A stretch of DNA of 15,052 nt from Bacteroidota bacterium (GTDB taxonomy: Bacteria; Bacteroidota; Bacteroidia; Chitinophagales; Chitinophagaceae): positions 1-15,052 of the forward strand of contig JAEWDG010000146.1 in the NCBI GenBank assembly GCA_023390215.1, in the 5' to 3' direction. Both the position numbers and the translations under genes were made by a program. The notes under the pieces are model-generated. The model was not told the DNA's origin. It did no database searches and worked only from the letters and a program-made list of their open reading frames with translations. This document shows positions 5,201 to 13,157 of this stretch, piece by piece (within the stretch, counting starts at the first letter, position 1; each line of letters begins with the position of its first letter).

Positions 5201-7280
5201 AACCTCGGCCGCAACGCTTACTGTTGCTGCTACCATCACTGCTTCTATACAGGCCGTAAATGCGAATATTTGTCCGGGTGATCCTTTGCAGGTTCAATTA
5301 ACGGCAGCTACAGGAATCGCACCGTTTACACTTACGATCAATTCGCAGGTTTATAATAATATCAGTGTGGGAGAAATCATTCAGCCTGTACTTGCGAGTG
5401 AAAATATCTTTGGTCCTTCGGATATTCCGGCAGAACAGATTCACAGTGATAATAACGCTGTGGAACTGGGTGTGAAATTCAAATCATCGGTAAACGGGGT
5501 TATTAAAGGTATACGATTCCATAAAGGCGGAATCATTAACGGAGGCGTGCATATTGGTAATCTATGGACAACAACAGGGACATTATTGGCAACGGCCACC
5601 TTCACCAATGAAACAAATTCGGGATGGCAGGAAGTGCTTTTCAACAATCCTGTTTCTGTTACTGCAAATACAGTGTATGTCGCTTCCTGCTACATGCCGC
5701 AGGGTAATTATTCAAAAAGCGGTGGGTATTTTGACGGTGCAGATCACAGCAACGGACAGAACCTGGTGGCTCCTCAAAGCACGCCAACCGAGCCCAATGG
5801 TGTATATGAATACGCGGGATCCAGTACCTATCCTTCCAATGATGCTTTTTCAACAAACTATTGGGTGGATGTTGTTTTCGCGCCATTTGTATCTGCTTCC
5901 ACCACATTTAATCTCACTTCAATAAATGCTGCAAATGGATGTTCTTTAACAGGAAACCCAATCAGCAGCACTTCAATTAATGTGAGCCCGACTGTTACAG
6001 CGGGCGTGGTTGCTGGTTTATCTCCTCTCTGTATTAACGCTACTGCCACATATACCAAAACAGGAAACTCCGGCGGTACATGGAGCAGTTCAAACCCTGC
6101 CGTTGCATCCGTAAATCCAACAACAGGTTTAGTAACCGCACTTAGTGCAGGTTCAACGGATATTATATATACGGTTAACGGATGCTCAGGAGTCGCAACT
6201 GCTTCTCAGAGCCTGGTTGTTAACCCTAACGCGAACGCGGGAACGATTAATGGAAGCAGTTCATTATGTACCGGATCTTCAGTAACTTTTACATCAAATG
6301 GGAACACGGGCGGTACATGGAGTAGTTCGAACACCGGCGTGGCAACTGTCAATTCCACTACCGGCGAGGTAACGGCTATAGCCCCGGGTAATACAGATAT
6401 TTCATATACCCTGAGTGTAGGTTGTAATAGTCCTGTTTCTTCAACGCTTCCTGTAAGTGTAGGCGGCGCGGGAAATGCCGGAACGGTAAGCGGAACTTCA
6501 CCGCTTTGTATTGGCGCGACAGCGACATTTACTTCTAATGGCGATACAGGTGGTACATGGAGCAGTTCAAACCCGTTGGTAGCATCGGTAAATGCAACAA
6601 CCGGCGCGGTAACTGCACTGGCTGTGGGAACAACAGATATTACTTATACGGTGAACGGTTGCGTTTCAACATCTTCCGCATTTGCCACCTTAACGGTTAA
6701 TAACTGTGCTTCAATTGTAAACCTTAAAATGTTCCTTGAAGGATATTATCTGGGCGGCGGTCAGATGGAGCCTGTGTTATTAAATCAGGGTGTGGGTTCA
6801 GATCCGGCGAACACCGACAGCATCACGGTAGAATTGCATGCTTCAACCGCTCCTTATGCATTGATAGCTTCCGCAACCGGTATTCTCAAAACAAACGGAA
6901 CGGCATCTATAACATTCCCATCTCTAAATGGGTCTTATTTTATTGCAGTGCGCCACAGGAATACCATTCAAACCTGGAGTGCCAATCCCGTTGCAGTTGG
7001 AGAATCGCCTGCTGATTATGATTTTACCACAGCAGCCAATAAGGCTTATGGCGATAATATGAAACAGGTTTCAGGTGTATGGGTATTCTTCACCGGTGAT
7101 ATTAACCAGGATGAATTTATAGATGTGAATGATTTCCCTGAATTTGATCAGGATAGTTACAACGGAGTAAACTTTGAGTACAAGGCAACAGACATGAATG
7201 GAGATGGTTTTGTAGACGCAAATGATTTCCCTGTATTTGACTTAAACAGTTTCAACGGTGTTTCATCAATTCATCCCTAA
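2277..7280 (+). CDS. Giant secreted multidomain protein with N,N-dimethylformamidase-beta-like core
   Basis: The product has 1667 residues, with a signal peptide at 1-28 (cleaved before QNRIVLEN). Residues ~29-500 resemble the N,N-dimethylformamidase beta-subunit family (IEGFAEEFSV, YRIGWYQGNGAR, GHDEYWS, FSGNEVYWK, GNEWDPE). Known dimethylformamidase binds iron through two tyrosines and a glutamate. Y277, Y305 and E414 are my candidates from conserved motifs, not from an alignment. Many members are uncharacterised, so the substrate is open. An Ig-like module (~519-612), DUF4082 (~619-780), an SbsA-like Big_5 module (~785-892) and an Ig module (~895-985) follow. Another Ig-type module (~987-1240) is interrupted by a second DUF4082 (~1043-1204). 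Three Big_2 repeats (~1241-1476) precede a C-terminal module (LKMFLEGYY) with two calcium-loop motifs, DINQDEFID and DMNGDGFVD, 31 residues apart. No T9SS type A tail is visible. The next gene starts 55 bp downstream without a terminator, so the two are probably co-transcribed. Confidence 0.88.
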   Translation: MPLPKLSVQFRRIAAVLLMLMAFSPLFAQNRIVLENQLPGTPQSAWDAGDGGTIEGFAEEFSVEPGQTVHFKIDIASGSPQPFTVKIYRIGWYQGNGARFIADLGNTLTGELQTTTTHDEATGRTDCSNWPRSAAWNVPADAVPGVYIARMDCPNVGGSAILLFVVTDPVASLNADLLFKTSDATWQAYNPYGENNFYIAAIPVPGYAHATKVSYQRPLHLRGDKSNFFNAEYPMIRWLERNGYDVSYTTDQAISRDNTPLTPSKCRVFLSVGHDEYWSAEARTRVETARNNGVHLAFFSGNEVYWKTRWEDNFQTLVCYKEGSMGELGCGTKCDPLPNVWTGLWRDGCQPDYAANDGCNPEGSLSGQMSWTQSIGSIKVPDVYKNLRFWKNTAVESLPPGGTLTLPYGTLGNEWDPEQFTENYPPHRTVLSNTLQTSHIHKMSLFRHANGALVFGAGTMQWAWGLDANHDLNTATPPVQPESRDMQQATLNLLFDMGVSPATKQADLILPSALNDVTPPTSVILSPFHGANVAGGSVTVSGNAVDNGGGALGGVEVSVDGGLTWNVADGLEDWSYTFSPSGYGTINIQVRAWDEFGNVETVGSLPSANSIAVSLTGPFNYSVFNQTYPQQAPLFVNDAIGVELGMKFRSSIPGYITGLKYYKGADVTGVHIGHLWDNNGNLLASETFVDETAFGWQTVPLSNPVLIQPNTTYVVSYFSPDGKYEKTVSFFNQSIQNGYLTGLASGTDGGNGVYVYNDSPAFPTETSVASNYWADVIMTPSDITSPNIVSTNPIDAATGVNLNAAVTINFDEEVDASTVNASTVFLTGPGNTVVPSSLNVSGSVITLTPNSALSIVTTYTVTIKGGITPPQIKDISGNALAADYIFSFTTGGLTAPEITGNPASTSTCANAPISFASSGTGIPTPTIQWQVSTNGGVDWSDISTANTATYTFTAQSTDNGKQYRAIYTNSEGADTTSAATLTVAATITASIQAVNANICPGDPLQVQLTAATGIAPFTLTINSQVYNNISVGEIIQPVLASENIFGPSDIPAEQIHSDNNAVELGVKFKSSVNGVIKGIRFHKGGIINGGVHIGNLWTTTGTLLATATFTNETNSGWQEVLFNNPVSVTANTVYVASCYMPQGNYSKSGGYFDGADHSNGQNLVAPQSTPTEPNGVYEYAGSSTYPSNDAFSTNYWVDVVFAPFVSASTTFNLTSINAANGCSLTGNPISSTSINVSPTVTAGVVAGLSPLCINATATYTKTGNSGGTWSSSNPAVASVNPTTGLVTALSAGSTDIIYTVNGCSGVATASQSLVVNPNANAGTINGSSSLCTGSSVTFTSNGNTGGTWSSSNTGVATVNSTTGEVTAIAPGNTDISYTLSVGCNSPVSSTLPVSVGGAGNAGTVSGTSPLCIGATATFTSNGDTGGTWSSSNPLVASVNATTGAVTALAVGTTDITYTVNGCVSTSSAFATLTVNNCASIVNLKMFLEGYYLGGGQMEPVLLNQGVGSDPANTDSITVELHASTAPYALIASATGILKTNGTASITFPSLNGSYFIAVRHRNTIQTWSANPVAVGESPADYDFTTAANKAYGDNMKQVSGVWVFFTGDINQDEFIDVNDFPEFDQDSYNGVNFEYKATDMNGDGFVDANDFPVFDLNSFNGVSSIHP
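6075..6574 (+). repeat. Exact in-frame 23-bp DNA repeat within Big_2 modules
   Basis: A 23-bp block beginning ggtacatggagcag and ending in caaaccc occurs identically at 6075-6097 and 6552-6574. It encodes the GTWSSSNP segment of the first and third Big_2 repeats. A diverged copy (ggtacatggagtagttcgaac) is in the second repeat near 6312. The exact copies are 477 bp apart, or 159 codons, so recombination between them would remove two modules in frame. Confidence 0.8.
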
Positions 7281-7335
7281 CACAAACCAGATTAAACAAA
7301 ATCATCCTGCCTGACAAGAATAAAATAAAGAGATT

Positions 7336-10110
7336 ATGAGAAATTTTTTAAAAAGCCTGCTTGCGAAAAGTTTTGCATTAGTGAGTTTTACGTTCCTGAT
7401 TAGCTTCTGCAGTCAGGCGCAGACTGCGATCACTATGTCTACCGCGAATTGCACGATCACAGAAAATGAAGTGCAGATGGATATACAGGTGCCCAATACC
7501 AGCCCGGTTGCGATACTGCGTTTTAACAGTACCGTTATACGTATGACAGTTCCGGCTGCAATGATACCTGCAGGCACGCAAACGTATTCTTTTAACTATA
7601 TAGGGGGATCTGAATTCCCTCTCGGTTTTCCTGTAGCAGGTAACCCATCAGCAGGAGCTAGCTTCAACACAACAAGTCGCTTATTGACCTGGACTACCGG
7701 TAGCGCAGGCGTTTATAACAATATTTCCTGCCCCAGTAGTATCGCTATCGCTATAGATCCCGGACAAACCAGGACGATTGGACGTTTTTCATTTAAAATC
7801 ACGAGCGGGAATTTTGTTCCTGGTGCTGATGCCACATTCACCTGGAGTACAACAAGCAGTTGTAACTTTTATGTGGATTGTGCACCTACAGTGACTGCAT
7901 TTAACCAGGCAAGCGGATTCCGCACATTGGCAGCTCCATGCGCGTTAACGGTTCCTTCAGCCTGCACTTCTCCAACCGTTGATACAAATCCTTTGGATCA
8001 GGTAACCTGCACAACAGGCAATGCAGTTTTTAATGCTTCATTTACGGGTGGAAGTCCTGCATCAACTTTGATATGGCAGGTGCAAACCGGTGGCGCAGGA
8101 CTGTTTTCAGATCTTACTGAAACAGCTCCATACAGTGGTACAACAACCGGAACACTTACCATAACCAATCCATCTGTTTCCTTAAGTACTAACAGGTATA
8201 GACTGAAGGCCGGCAATACCTGTGGAGATGTATTTTCCAACTCCGCGTTGCTAACCGTTAATTCGAATGTAACGGCCGGCACTGTGAGCGGTACTACTAT
8301 ATTATGTACTCCGGGTCAAACTGCGCAATTCACCAGTGATGGCACTGCCGGAGGCACCTGGAGCAGTTCGGATCCTTCCGTTGCAACAGTAAATGCAGCC
8401 GGTCTCGTTACGATAGGGGCTTCACCCTCATCCTCTTACTATACAGATATTACGTATACGGTAAATACTGGCTGCGGAAGCCCTGTATCTTCTTTCCGCA
8501 GGGTATATGCATATGTTCTTCAATCTGCTACAGGAGTATTCGGACCTGCTACTTTATGTTCCGGGGCATCTGCTTTATTCCAAAGCGATCCACAAGACAC
8601 ACAAGGCGGGGAATGGAACAGCACCAATACTTCAGTAGCTACTGTAGATAAATATACCGGATTGGTTACAGCTGTCGGAGCAGGAAGCACCAATATCACC
8701 TACACAGCTTACGGTTGTCTTGCACCGGGATTTGCAACAGCGGGTAAAGCGCTTACAGTTGACCCTGCGCCTAATGCCGGTACGGTTACGGGAGTTCCAG
8801 TTTTATGCGCGGGCAATGTTTTTTCATTCAGCAGCAATGGCGATGCAGGAGGAACCTGGAGCAGCTCTAATGCGGCGATAGCAACAGTTAATGCAACAAC
8901 CGGCGAAGTAAAAGCATTGGCTTCCGGCACAGCGGATATCAATTATACGGTAAACGGATGTACCGGTTCTCAGACTTCCAGCTCCAGCCTTACCGTGAAT
9001 GCATTGACCGGCACGCTGGCGGGTGTACCGGGTGAGGGACAATCTTGTAAAATTCTAAACATCGCAGCATCGGGAACAACATTCACTGATGCATCATGTA
9101 ATTTGATTGCGACAATAATTCCTTCCGGACTTTCTCCGGTGAGTGGACCTGTAAATACTTGTGTAACTGTTGACCCATCGGTACAGGTATTCCAGGGCAA
9201 TCCTTATGTTCAACGTCATTACGACATTGAACCATCGAATGACCCCGCAGGCGCAACAGCTACAGTAACATTGTATTTCACACAGGCTGATTTCGACGCG
9301 TATAATTTGGAAAGAGGAATTCAACCTGCACTTCCAAACGGTCCATTCGATGCAACCGGTATTTCCAATTTGCTTGTGACCCAATATCATGGTATTGGAA
9401 CCGCACCGGGAAATTACACCGGCGATGCAGTGCTGATCAATCCTGTTGATGCGAATATTATCTGGAACAGTTCCACCAGTTTGTGGGAAGTAAGTTTTGA
9501 CGTGGTTGGTTTCAGTGGGTTCTATGTATATACAAGTATTGCGAATACGCCGTTACCTGTTACGTTGTTAAGTTTCAACGGAAAAAATAACGGTAGCGTG
9601 AATGCACTGACCTGGTCAACGTCGGCTGAACAAAACAGCGATCATTTTGAAGTTGAACGCAGTATTAATGGTGCTGATTTTGTTAAGGTGGCAAATGTAA
9701 CGGCAGCAGGAAACAGCTCAACGGTGAGGAACTATCATACCGATGACAACATCAGCGGAGTGAACAGTAACATATTCTACTATCGCCTGAAAATGGTGGA
9801 TATTAATGGAGCTGTTACATACAGCAGCGTTGTTAGCATACGTACAAATGGCAAAGGATTATTCATTACTGCCGTACCGAATCCATTTGTGGAACAACTA
9901 AATCTTCAGATCGTTTCTAATAAACAGGATAAAGCTAGGCTGAGTATTTGCGATGTGAGCGGACGCAGTCTTTCAGAAAAACAAATAAACCTCGCTGAAG
10001 GATCAAATGTGGTGCATTTGAATGGGTTCACAAAAATGGCGGCAGGCGTATATATTTTGCGGGTACAAACAAGCTCAGGCGTACAAAGTCTGAGAGTTGT
10101 GAAACAATAA
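7336..10110 (+). CDS. T9SS-sorted secreted protein with Ig-like and Big_2 modules
   Basis: The product has 924 residues. A signal peptide covers 1-28 (cleavage after FCSQA). The cysteine there does not sit in a good lipobox, so this is probably not a lipoprotein. Residues 29-~211 form an N-terminal domain I do not recognise. An Ig-like module spans ~212-309 (IWQVQTGG...). Three Big_2-type modules follow at ~312-393, ~394-477 and ~478-555, with the repeated GGTWSSS or GGEWNST and VATV blocks. After a linker region, ~735-840 is the Fn3-like module common just before sorting tails (LPVTLLSFNGK, LTWSTSAEQNSDHFEVERS). Residues ~848-924 are a T9SS type A C-terminal domain (AVPNPFVEQL, ICDVSGRSL, AAGVYILRVQ, VVKQ end), which directs transport across the outer membrane and surface attachment or release. 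No enzyme motif was seen; adhesin or scaffold is inferred. It shares modules with its upstream neighbour and is followed by a terminator at 10133. Confidence 0.88.
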   Translation: MRNFLKSLLAKSFALVSFTFLISFCSQAQTAITMSTANCTITENEVQMDIQVPNTSPVAILRFNSTVIRMTVPAAMIPAGTQTYSFNYIGGSEFPLGFPVAGNPSAGASFNTTSRLLTWTTGSAGVYNNISCPSSIAIAIDPGQTRTIGRFSFKITSGNFVPGADATFTWSTTSSCNFYVDCAPTVTAFNQASGFRTLAAPCALTVPSACTSPTVDTNPLDQVTCTTGNAVFNASFTGGSPASTLIWQVQTGGAGLFSDLTETAPYSGTTTGTLTITNPSVSLSTNRYRLKAGNTCGDVFSNSALLTVNSNVTAGTVSGTTILCTPGQTAQFTSDGTAGGTWSSSDPSVATVNAAGLVTIGASPSSSYYTDITYTVNTGCGSPVSSFRRVYAYVLQSATGVFGPATLCSGASALFQSDPQDTQGGEWNSTNTSVATVDKYTGLVTAVGAGSTNITYTAYGCLAPGFATAGKALTVDPAPNAGTVTGVPVLCAGNVFSFSSNGDAGGTWSSSNAAIATVNATTGEVKALASGTADINYTVNGCTGSQTSSSSLTVNALTGTLAGVPGEGQSCKILNIAASGTTFTDASCNLIATIIPSGLSPVSGPVNTCVTVDPSVQVFQGNPYVQRHYDIEPSNDPAGATATVTLYFTQADFDAYNLERGIQPALPNGPFDATGISNLLVTQYHGIGTAPGNYTGDAVLINPVDANIIWNSSTSLWEVSFDVVGFSGFYVYTSIANTPLPVTLLSFNGKNNGSVNALTWSTSAEQNSDHFEVERSINGADFVKVANVTAAGNSSTVRNYHTDDNISGVNSNIFYYRLKMVDINGAVTYSSVVSIRTNGKGLFITAVPNPFVEQLNLQIVSNKQDKARLSICDVSGRSLSEKQINLAEGSNVVHLNGFTKMAAGVYILRVQTSSGVQSLRVVKQ

Positions 10111-10132
10111 TTTGAATCAATCTGCCTTACCG

Positions 10133-10161
10133 ATCCTGCAGTGAAAACTGCAGGATTTTTT
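10133..10161 (+). terminator. Intrinsic terminator after the secreted-protein unit
   Basis: atcctgcag (10133-10141) and ctgcaggat (10148-10156) form a perfect 9-bp stem with loop tgaaaa, followed by a T-run to 10161. It lies 23 bp after the stop codon of the T9SS-sorted gene. Confidence 0.9.
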
Positions 10162-10183
10162 ATGTCCTCCGGGCTTAAAAATC

Positions 10184-10191
10184 TATTTTTG
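10184..10191 (+). promoter_or_regulatory. -7 box candidate for the deoxyhypusine-synthase-like gene
   Basis: TATTTTTG is an exact match to the Bacteroidota -7 consensus TAnnTTTG. Only a T-rich stretch (around 10157-10163) lies at the -33 position. The predicted start is near 10198, about 12 nt before the ATG at 10210, which supports that start codon over any upstream one. Confidence 0.5.
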
Positions 10192-10209
10192 CCATCCAAA
10201 TATCAAAAT

Positions 10210-11184
10210 ATGTCTAAAGGTCCTGTTTCAACGTATATCGAACATCATTACCGGCATTTTAACGCTGCGGCTTTAATGGATGCGGCAAAAGGATATGTTT
10301 CTCATCTCGATGAAGGAGGAAAGATGATGATCACCCTGGCAGGCGCAATGAGTACCGCTGAGCTTGGGCTTAGTCTTGCCGAAATGATCCGGCAGGATAA
10401 GGTTTCTATCATCAGTTGTACCGGCGCGAACCTGGAAGAAGATATCATGAACCTGGTAGCACATTCGCATTACAAAAGGGTGCCGAACTACAGAGATTTA
10501 AGTCCGCAGGAAGAATGGGATTTACTGGAGAATCATTACAATCGTGTAACAGATACCTGCATTCCCGAAGAAGAAGCCTTCCGCCGTCTTCAAAAACATA
10601 TTCATAAGATCTGGAAAGAAGCAGATGAAAAAGGAGAGCGATATTTTCCGCACGAGTATATGTATAAAATCTTGCTTAGCGGAGAGCTGCAACAGTATTA
10701 TGAAATTGATCCGAAGAATAGCTGGATGCTTGCCGCTGCAGAAAAAAACCTGCCTATTGTAGTTCCCGGTTGGGAAGACAGCACGATGGGTAACATCTTC
10801 GCTTCTTATGTGATCAAGAATGAGATCAAAGCTTCTACCATGAAAAGCGGAATTGAATACATGGTATGGCTGGCCGACTGGTACCGTAACAATTCATCAG
10901 GCAAAGGTGTTGGCTTTTTCCAGATCGGCGGAGGCATTGCCGGAGATTTCCCAATATGTGTGGTGCCCATGATGTACCAGGATCTCGAGTGGCACGATGT
11001 TCCTTTCTGGACCTATTTCTGCCAGATATCAGACTCAACAACTTCTTATGGTTCCTATTCAGGTGCGGTACCTAATGAAAAAATAACCTGGGGTAAACTG
11101 GACATACATACACCAAAATTTATTGTGGAAAGCGATGCAACGATCGTGGCTCCTTTGATCTTCGCCTGGATTTTGGGCTGGTAA
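10210..11184 (+). CDS. Deoxyhypusine synthase family protein
   Basis: The product is 324 residues when started at ATG 10210 (MSKGPVSTYIEHHYRHFNAA), which matches the usual start of bacterial members. The frame is open upstream to a GTG at 10141, but that lies inside the preceding terminator and upstream of the -7 box. Family motifs are present throughout: GAMSTAELGLSL (NAD-binding region), CTGANLEED (G72-D78), FFQIGGGIAGD (235-245), DSTTSYGSYSG (from 275), and NEKITWGK, whose K296 corresponds to the lysine that carries the aminobutyl intermediate in human deoxyhypusine synthase (K329). The final DATIVAPLIFAWILGW is also typical. These NAD-dependent enzymes move the butylamine part of spermidine. 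Bacteria have no eIF5A, so polyamine metabolism such as homospermidine formation is the more likely role; that is inference. The gene stands alone between two terminators, with its own promoter candidate. The enzyme is cytoplasmic, with no signal peptide. Confidence 0.93.
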   Translation: MSKGPVSTYIEHHYRHFNAAALMDAAKGYVSHLDEGGKMMITLAGAMSTAELGLSLAEMIRQDKVSIISCTGANLEEDIMNLVAHSHYKRVPNYRDLSPQEEWDLLENHYNRVTDTCIPEEEAFRRLQKHIHKIWKEADEKGERYFPHEYMYKILLSGELQQYYEIDPKNSWMLAAAEKNLPIVVPGWEDSTMGNIFASYVIKNEIKASTMKSGIEYMVWLADWYRNNSSGKGVGFFQIGGGIAGDFPICVVPMMYQDLEWHDVPFWTYFCQISDSTTSYGSYSGAVPNEKITWGKLDIHTPKFIVESDATIVAPLIFAWILGW

Positions 11185-11206
11185 AATTAATTTCTGATCA
11201 TATTTT

Positions 11207-11229
11207 GCGGGCTGTTGGCCCGCTTTTTT
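11207..11229 (+). terminator. Intrinsic terminator after the deoxyhypusine-synthase-like gene
   Basis: gcgggc (11207-11212) pairs with gcccgc (11218-11223) around loop tgttg and is followed by tttttt. It starts 22 bp after the stop codon. Confidence 0.88.
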
Positions 11230-11300
11230 GTTTAATGATGATGAATGCAATGAGTGCAGTTCACAAACTGACCGCCCGATTAACCTTGAAAAAAAATGGA

Positions 11301-13157
11301 ATGATAAGAATAAGCGCTTTGTTATTGTTGCTGTTTACTACAAATGTGATGGCGCAATTGCCCATACCGAAAAACATCCGCACTGCCTATGAAGCAGGTA
11401 CACGCAGTAAGAATGGACAACCGGGACCGAAATACTGGCAGAATACCGCAAAATATAATTTGAACATTCAGTTTGATCCCGCGTCGCTGATGATAAGAGG
11501 AAAGGAACATATTGTGTATGTGAATAATAGTCCGGATACGCTTAAACAAATTGTTTTCAAACTTTATCCGAATCTTTATCAGAAAGGCAGCCCGCGGTTA
11601 ATGGCTATGGATTCTTCCGATGTTGGAGCCGGTATGAACATTACCTCGATAAATCTAAACAATGCCGAACTGATGGAATCCGATTACCGGGTATTCAATA
11701 CCAATATGTTTGTGCGGGGCAGGGTAAGTCCGGGATCATCTGTCAGTTTCGATATTGAGTATTCATATAAGCTAAACAAAACTTCGCATATCCGTACAGG
11801 TGAGATCGTACCGGGTGCTGATTTTGTTGCATATTTTTTCCCGCGGATAGCCGTTTATGATGATATTGATGGTTGGAACCTGAATCCATATCTTGGAACA
11901 CAGGAATTTTACAACGATTTCTGCGATTTTGATCTGGCTGTTACGGTACCCGGAAAATATCTTGTTTGGGCAACCGGTGATCAGACCAATATGAGTGAAA
12001 CATTCAGAGCAACGTATATACACAGGATCAAAGAGGCTTCTTTAAAAGATGCTTATATCACGATCGCCGATACCACTGAAACGCGGCAGGGTAAAGTTAC
12101 CCTTGGTGATAGTTTACTTACCTGGAAGTTTACCGCATCCCATATAACAGATGTGGTCTTTGCCGTCAGCGATCATTATAAATGGGTAAGTTCCAGTGTG
12201 ATGGTGGATCCCGCAACGAAAAGGAGAACAAGGGTGGATGCTATCTACGATCCTGTTCATACGGATTATGAACTGGTAGCGCAGGATGCGCGAAAAACGG
12301 TGGAATACATGAGTTACCGGTTTCCAAAATGGCCATTTCCCTTTCCGCATATTTCGGTTTTTGATGGATTGGATCAAATGGAATATCCAATGTTGGTGAA
12401 TGATAATCCCCTCGAAGACCGGCATGAAAGCATTGAACTCACCGACCATGAGATCTTCCACAGCATGTTTCCTTTTTATATGGGAATTAATGAAACCAAA
12501 TATGGCTGGATGGATGAAGGCTGGGCCACAATCGGGGAATGGCTGATCTCACCGATGATCGACAGCACAATTATTGACCGGTATGGCGTTTTGCGTTATT
12601 CACTGGCTGCGGGAAAGGAACATGATCTTCCGGTTACTACATTAACTACGCAACAGTTTGGAGAATCGATGTTTATCAACAGTTATCCGAAACCGGGAAT
12701 GGGATATCTATTCGTGAAGGATATGCTCGGCGATAGTCTTTTTTTCAGGGGACTTCATCATTATATCCGCACCTGGCACGGTAAACATCCCATGCCTTAT
12801 GATTTCTTCTATTCGATGAACGAGGGTACCGGAAAAAATCTCGACTGGTTTTGGAAAAAATGGTTTTTTGAGAACGGCGAGCCTGATCTGGCAATCGGGA
12901 AAATTTCAGGCAATAACAGCAGCCGAAGGGTAAGCGTGTTATGTAAAGGAACTAAACCGGTACCTGTGGAACTTACAGTTATATATGCTGACGGCACAAA
13001 AGAATTTATTTATCGCAGTATTGCCGTTTGGGAAAAAGGCGCGAAGCAGATAAACATTCCTTTAGCGGGAATTAAAAAAATAAAATCATTGAAACTGGAA
13101 GGCGTTCACACACCTGATTCGAACCCTTTAGATAATGAACTGATTTTAAGAAATTAA
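11301..13157 (+). CDS. Secreted M1 family zinc metallopeptidase
   Basis: The product is 618 residues from ATG 11301. This start gives a compact signal peptide (MIRISALLLLLFTTNVMA, then QLPIP). Upstream in-frame starts (ATG 11235; TTG 11205 inside the terminator) would add an unlikely N-terminal extension. The N-terminal half is the beta-rich M1 domain (YNLNIQFDP, VYVNNSPDTLKQIVFKLYPN). The catalytic part has QMEY at 359-362 in place of the GAMEN exopeptidase motif and HEIFH at 383-387. Glutamate E406 follows in WMDEGWA, giving HExxH-18-E: zinc ligands H383, H387 and E406, catalytic E384. Y462 in SYPKPG probably corresponds to the transition-state tyrosine. M1 enzymes remove N-terminal residues from peptides. 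With no lipobox or T9SS tail, the periplasm is the likely location. The gene converges on the M28 peptidase gene and the two stop codons overlap. No clear -7 box was found between the terminator and the start. Confidence 0.92.
   Translation: MIRISALLLLLFTTNVMAQLPIPKNIRTAYEAGTRSKNGQPGPKYWQNTAKYNLNIQFDPASLMIRGKEHIVYVNNSPDTLKQIVFKLYPNLYQKGSPRLMAMDSSDVGAGMNITSINLNNAELMESDYRVFNTNMFVRGRVSPGSSVSFDIEYSYKLNKTSHIRTGEIVPGADFVAYFFPRIAVYDDIDGWNLNPYLGTQEFYNDFCDFDLAVTVPGKYLVWATGDQTNMSETFRATYIHRIKEASLKDAYITIADTTETRQGKVTLGDSLLTWKFTASHITDVVFAVSDHYKWVSSSVMVDPATKRRTRVDAIYDPVHTDYELVAQDARKTVEYMSYRFPKWPFPFPHISVFDGLDQMEYPMLVNDNPLEDRHESIELTDHEIFHSMFPFYMGINETKYGWMDEGWATIGEWLISPMIDSTIIDRYGVLRYSLAAGKEHDLPVTTLTTQQFGESMFINSYPKPGMGYLFVKDMLGDSLFFRGLHHYIRTWHGKHPMPYDFFYSMNEGTGKNLDWFWKKWFFENGEPDLAIGKISGNNSSRRVSVLCKGTKPVPVELTVIYADGTKEFIYRSIAVWEKGAKQINIPLAGIKKIKSLKLEGVHTPDSNPLDNELILRN

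Noticed and set aside
6000..6700. Regular repeats that might suggest a CRISPR-like or tandem-repeat array
   Set aside because: The repeats are diverged, in frame and about 240 bp long; they encode Big_2 protein modules.
7095..7260. Dockerin domain implying a cellulosome
   Set aside because: The calcium loops resemble dockerin loops, but no cohesin or other cellulosome gene is visible and the surrounding module is typical of Bacteroidota C-termini.
7378..7422. Lipoprotein signal in the 924-residue protein
   Set aside because: The cysteine in LISFCSQAQ is preceded by Phe, which does not fit a lipobox, and the T9SS tail argues for ordinary signal peptidase cleavage after SQA.
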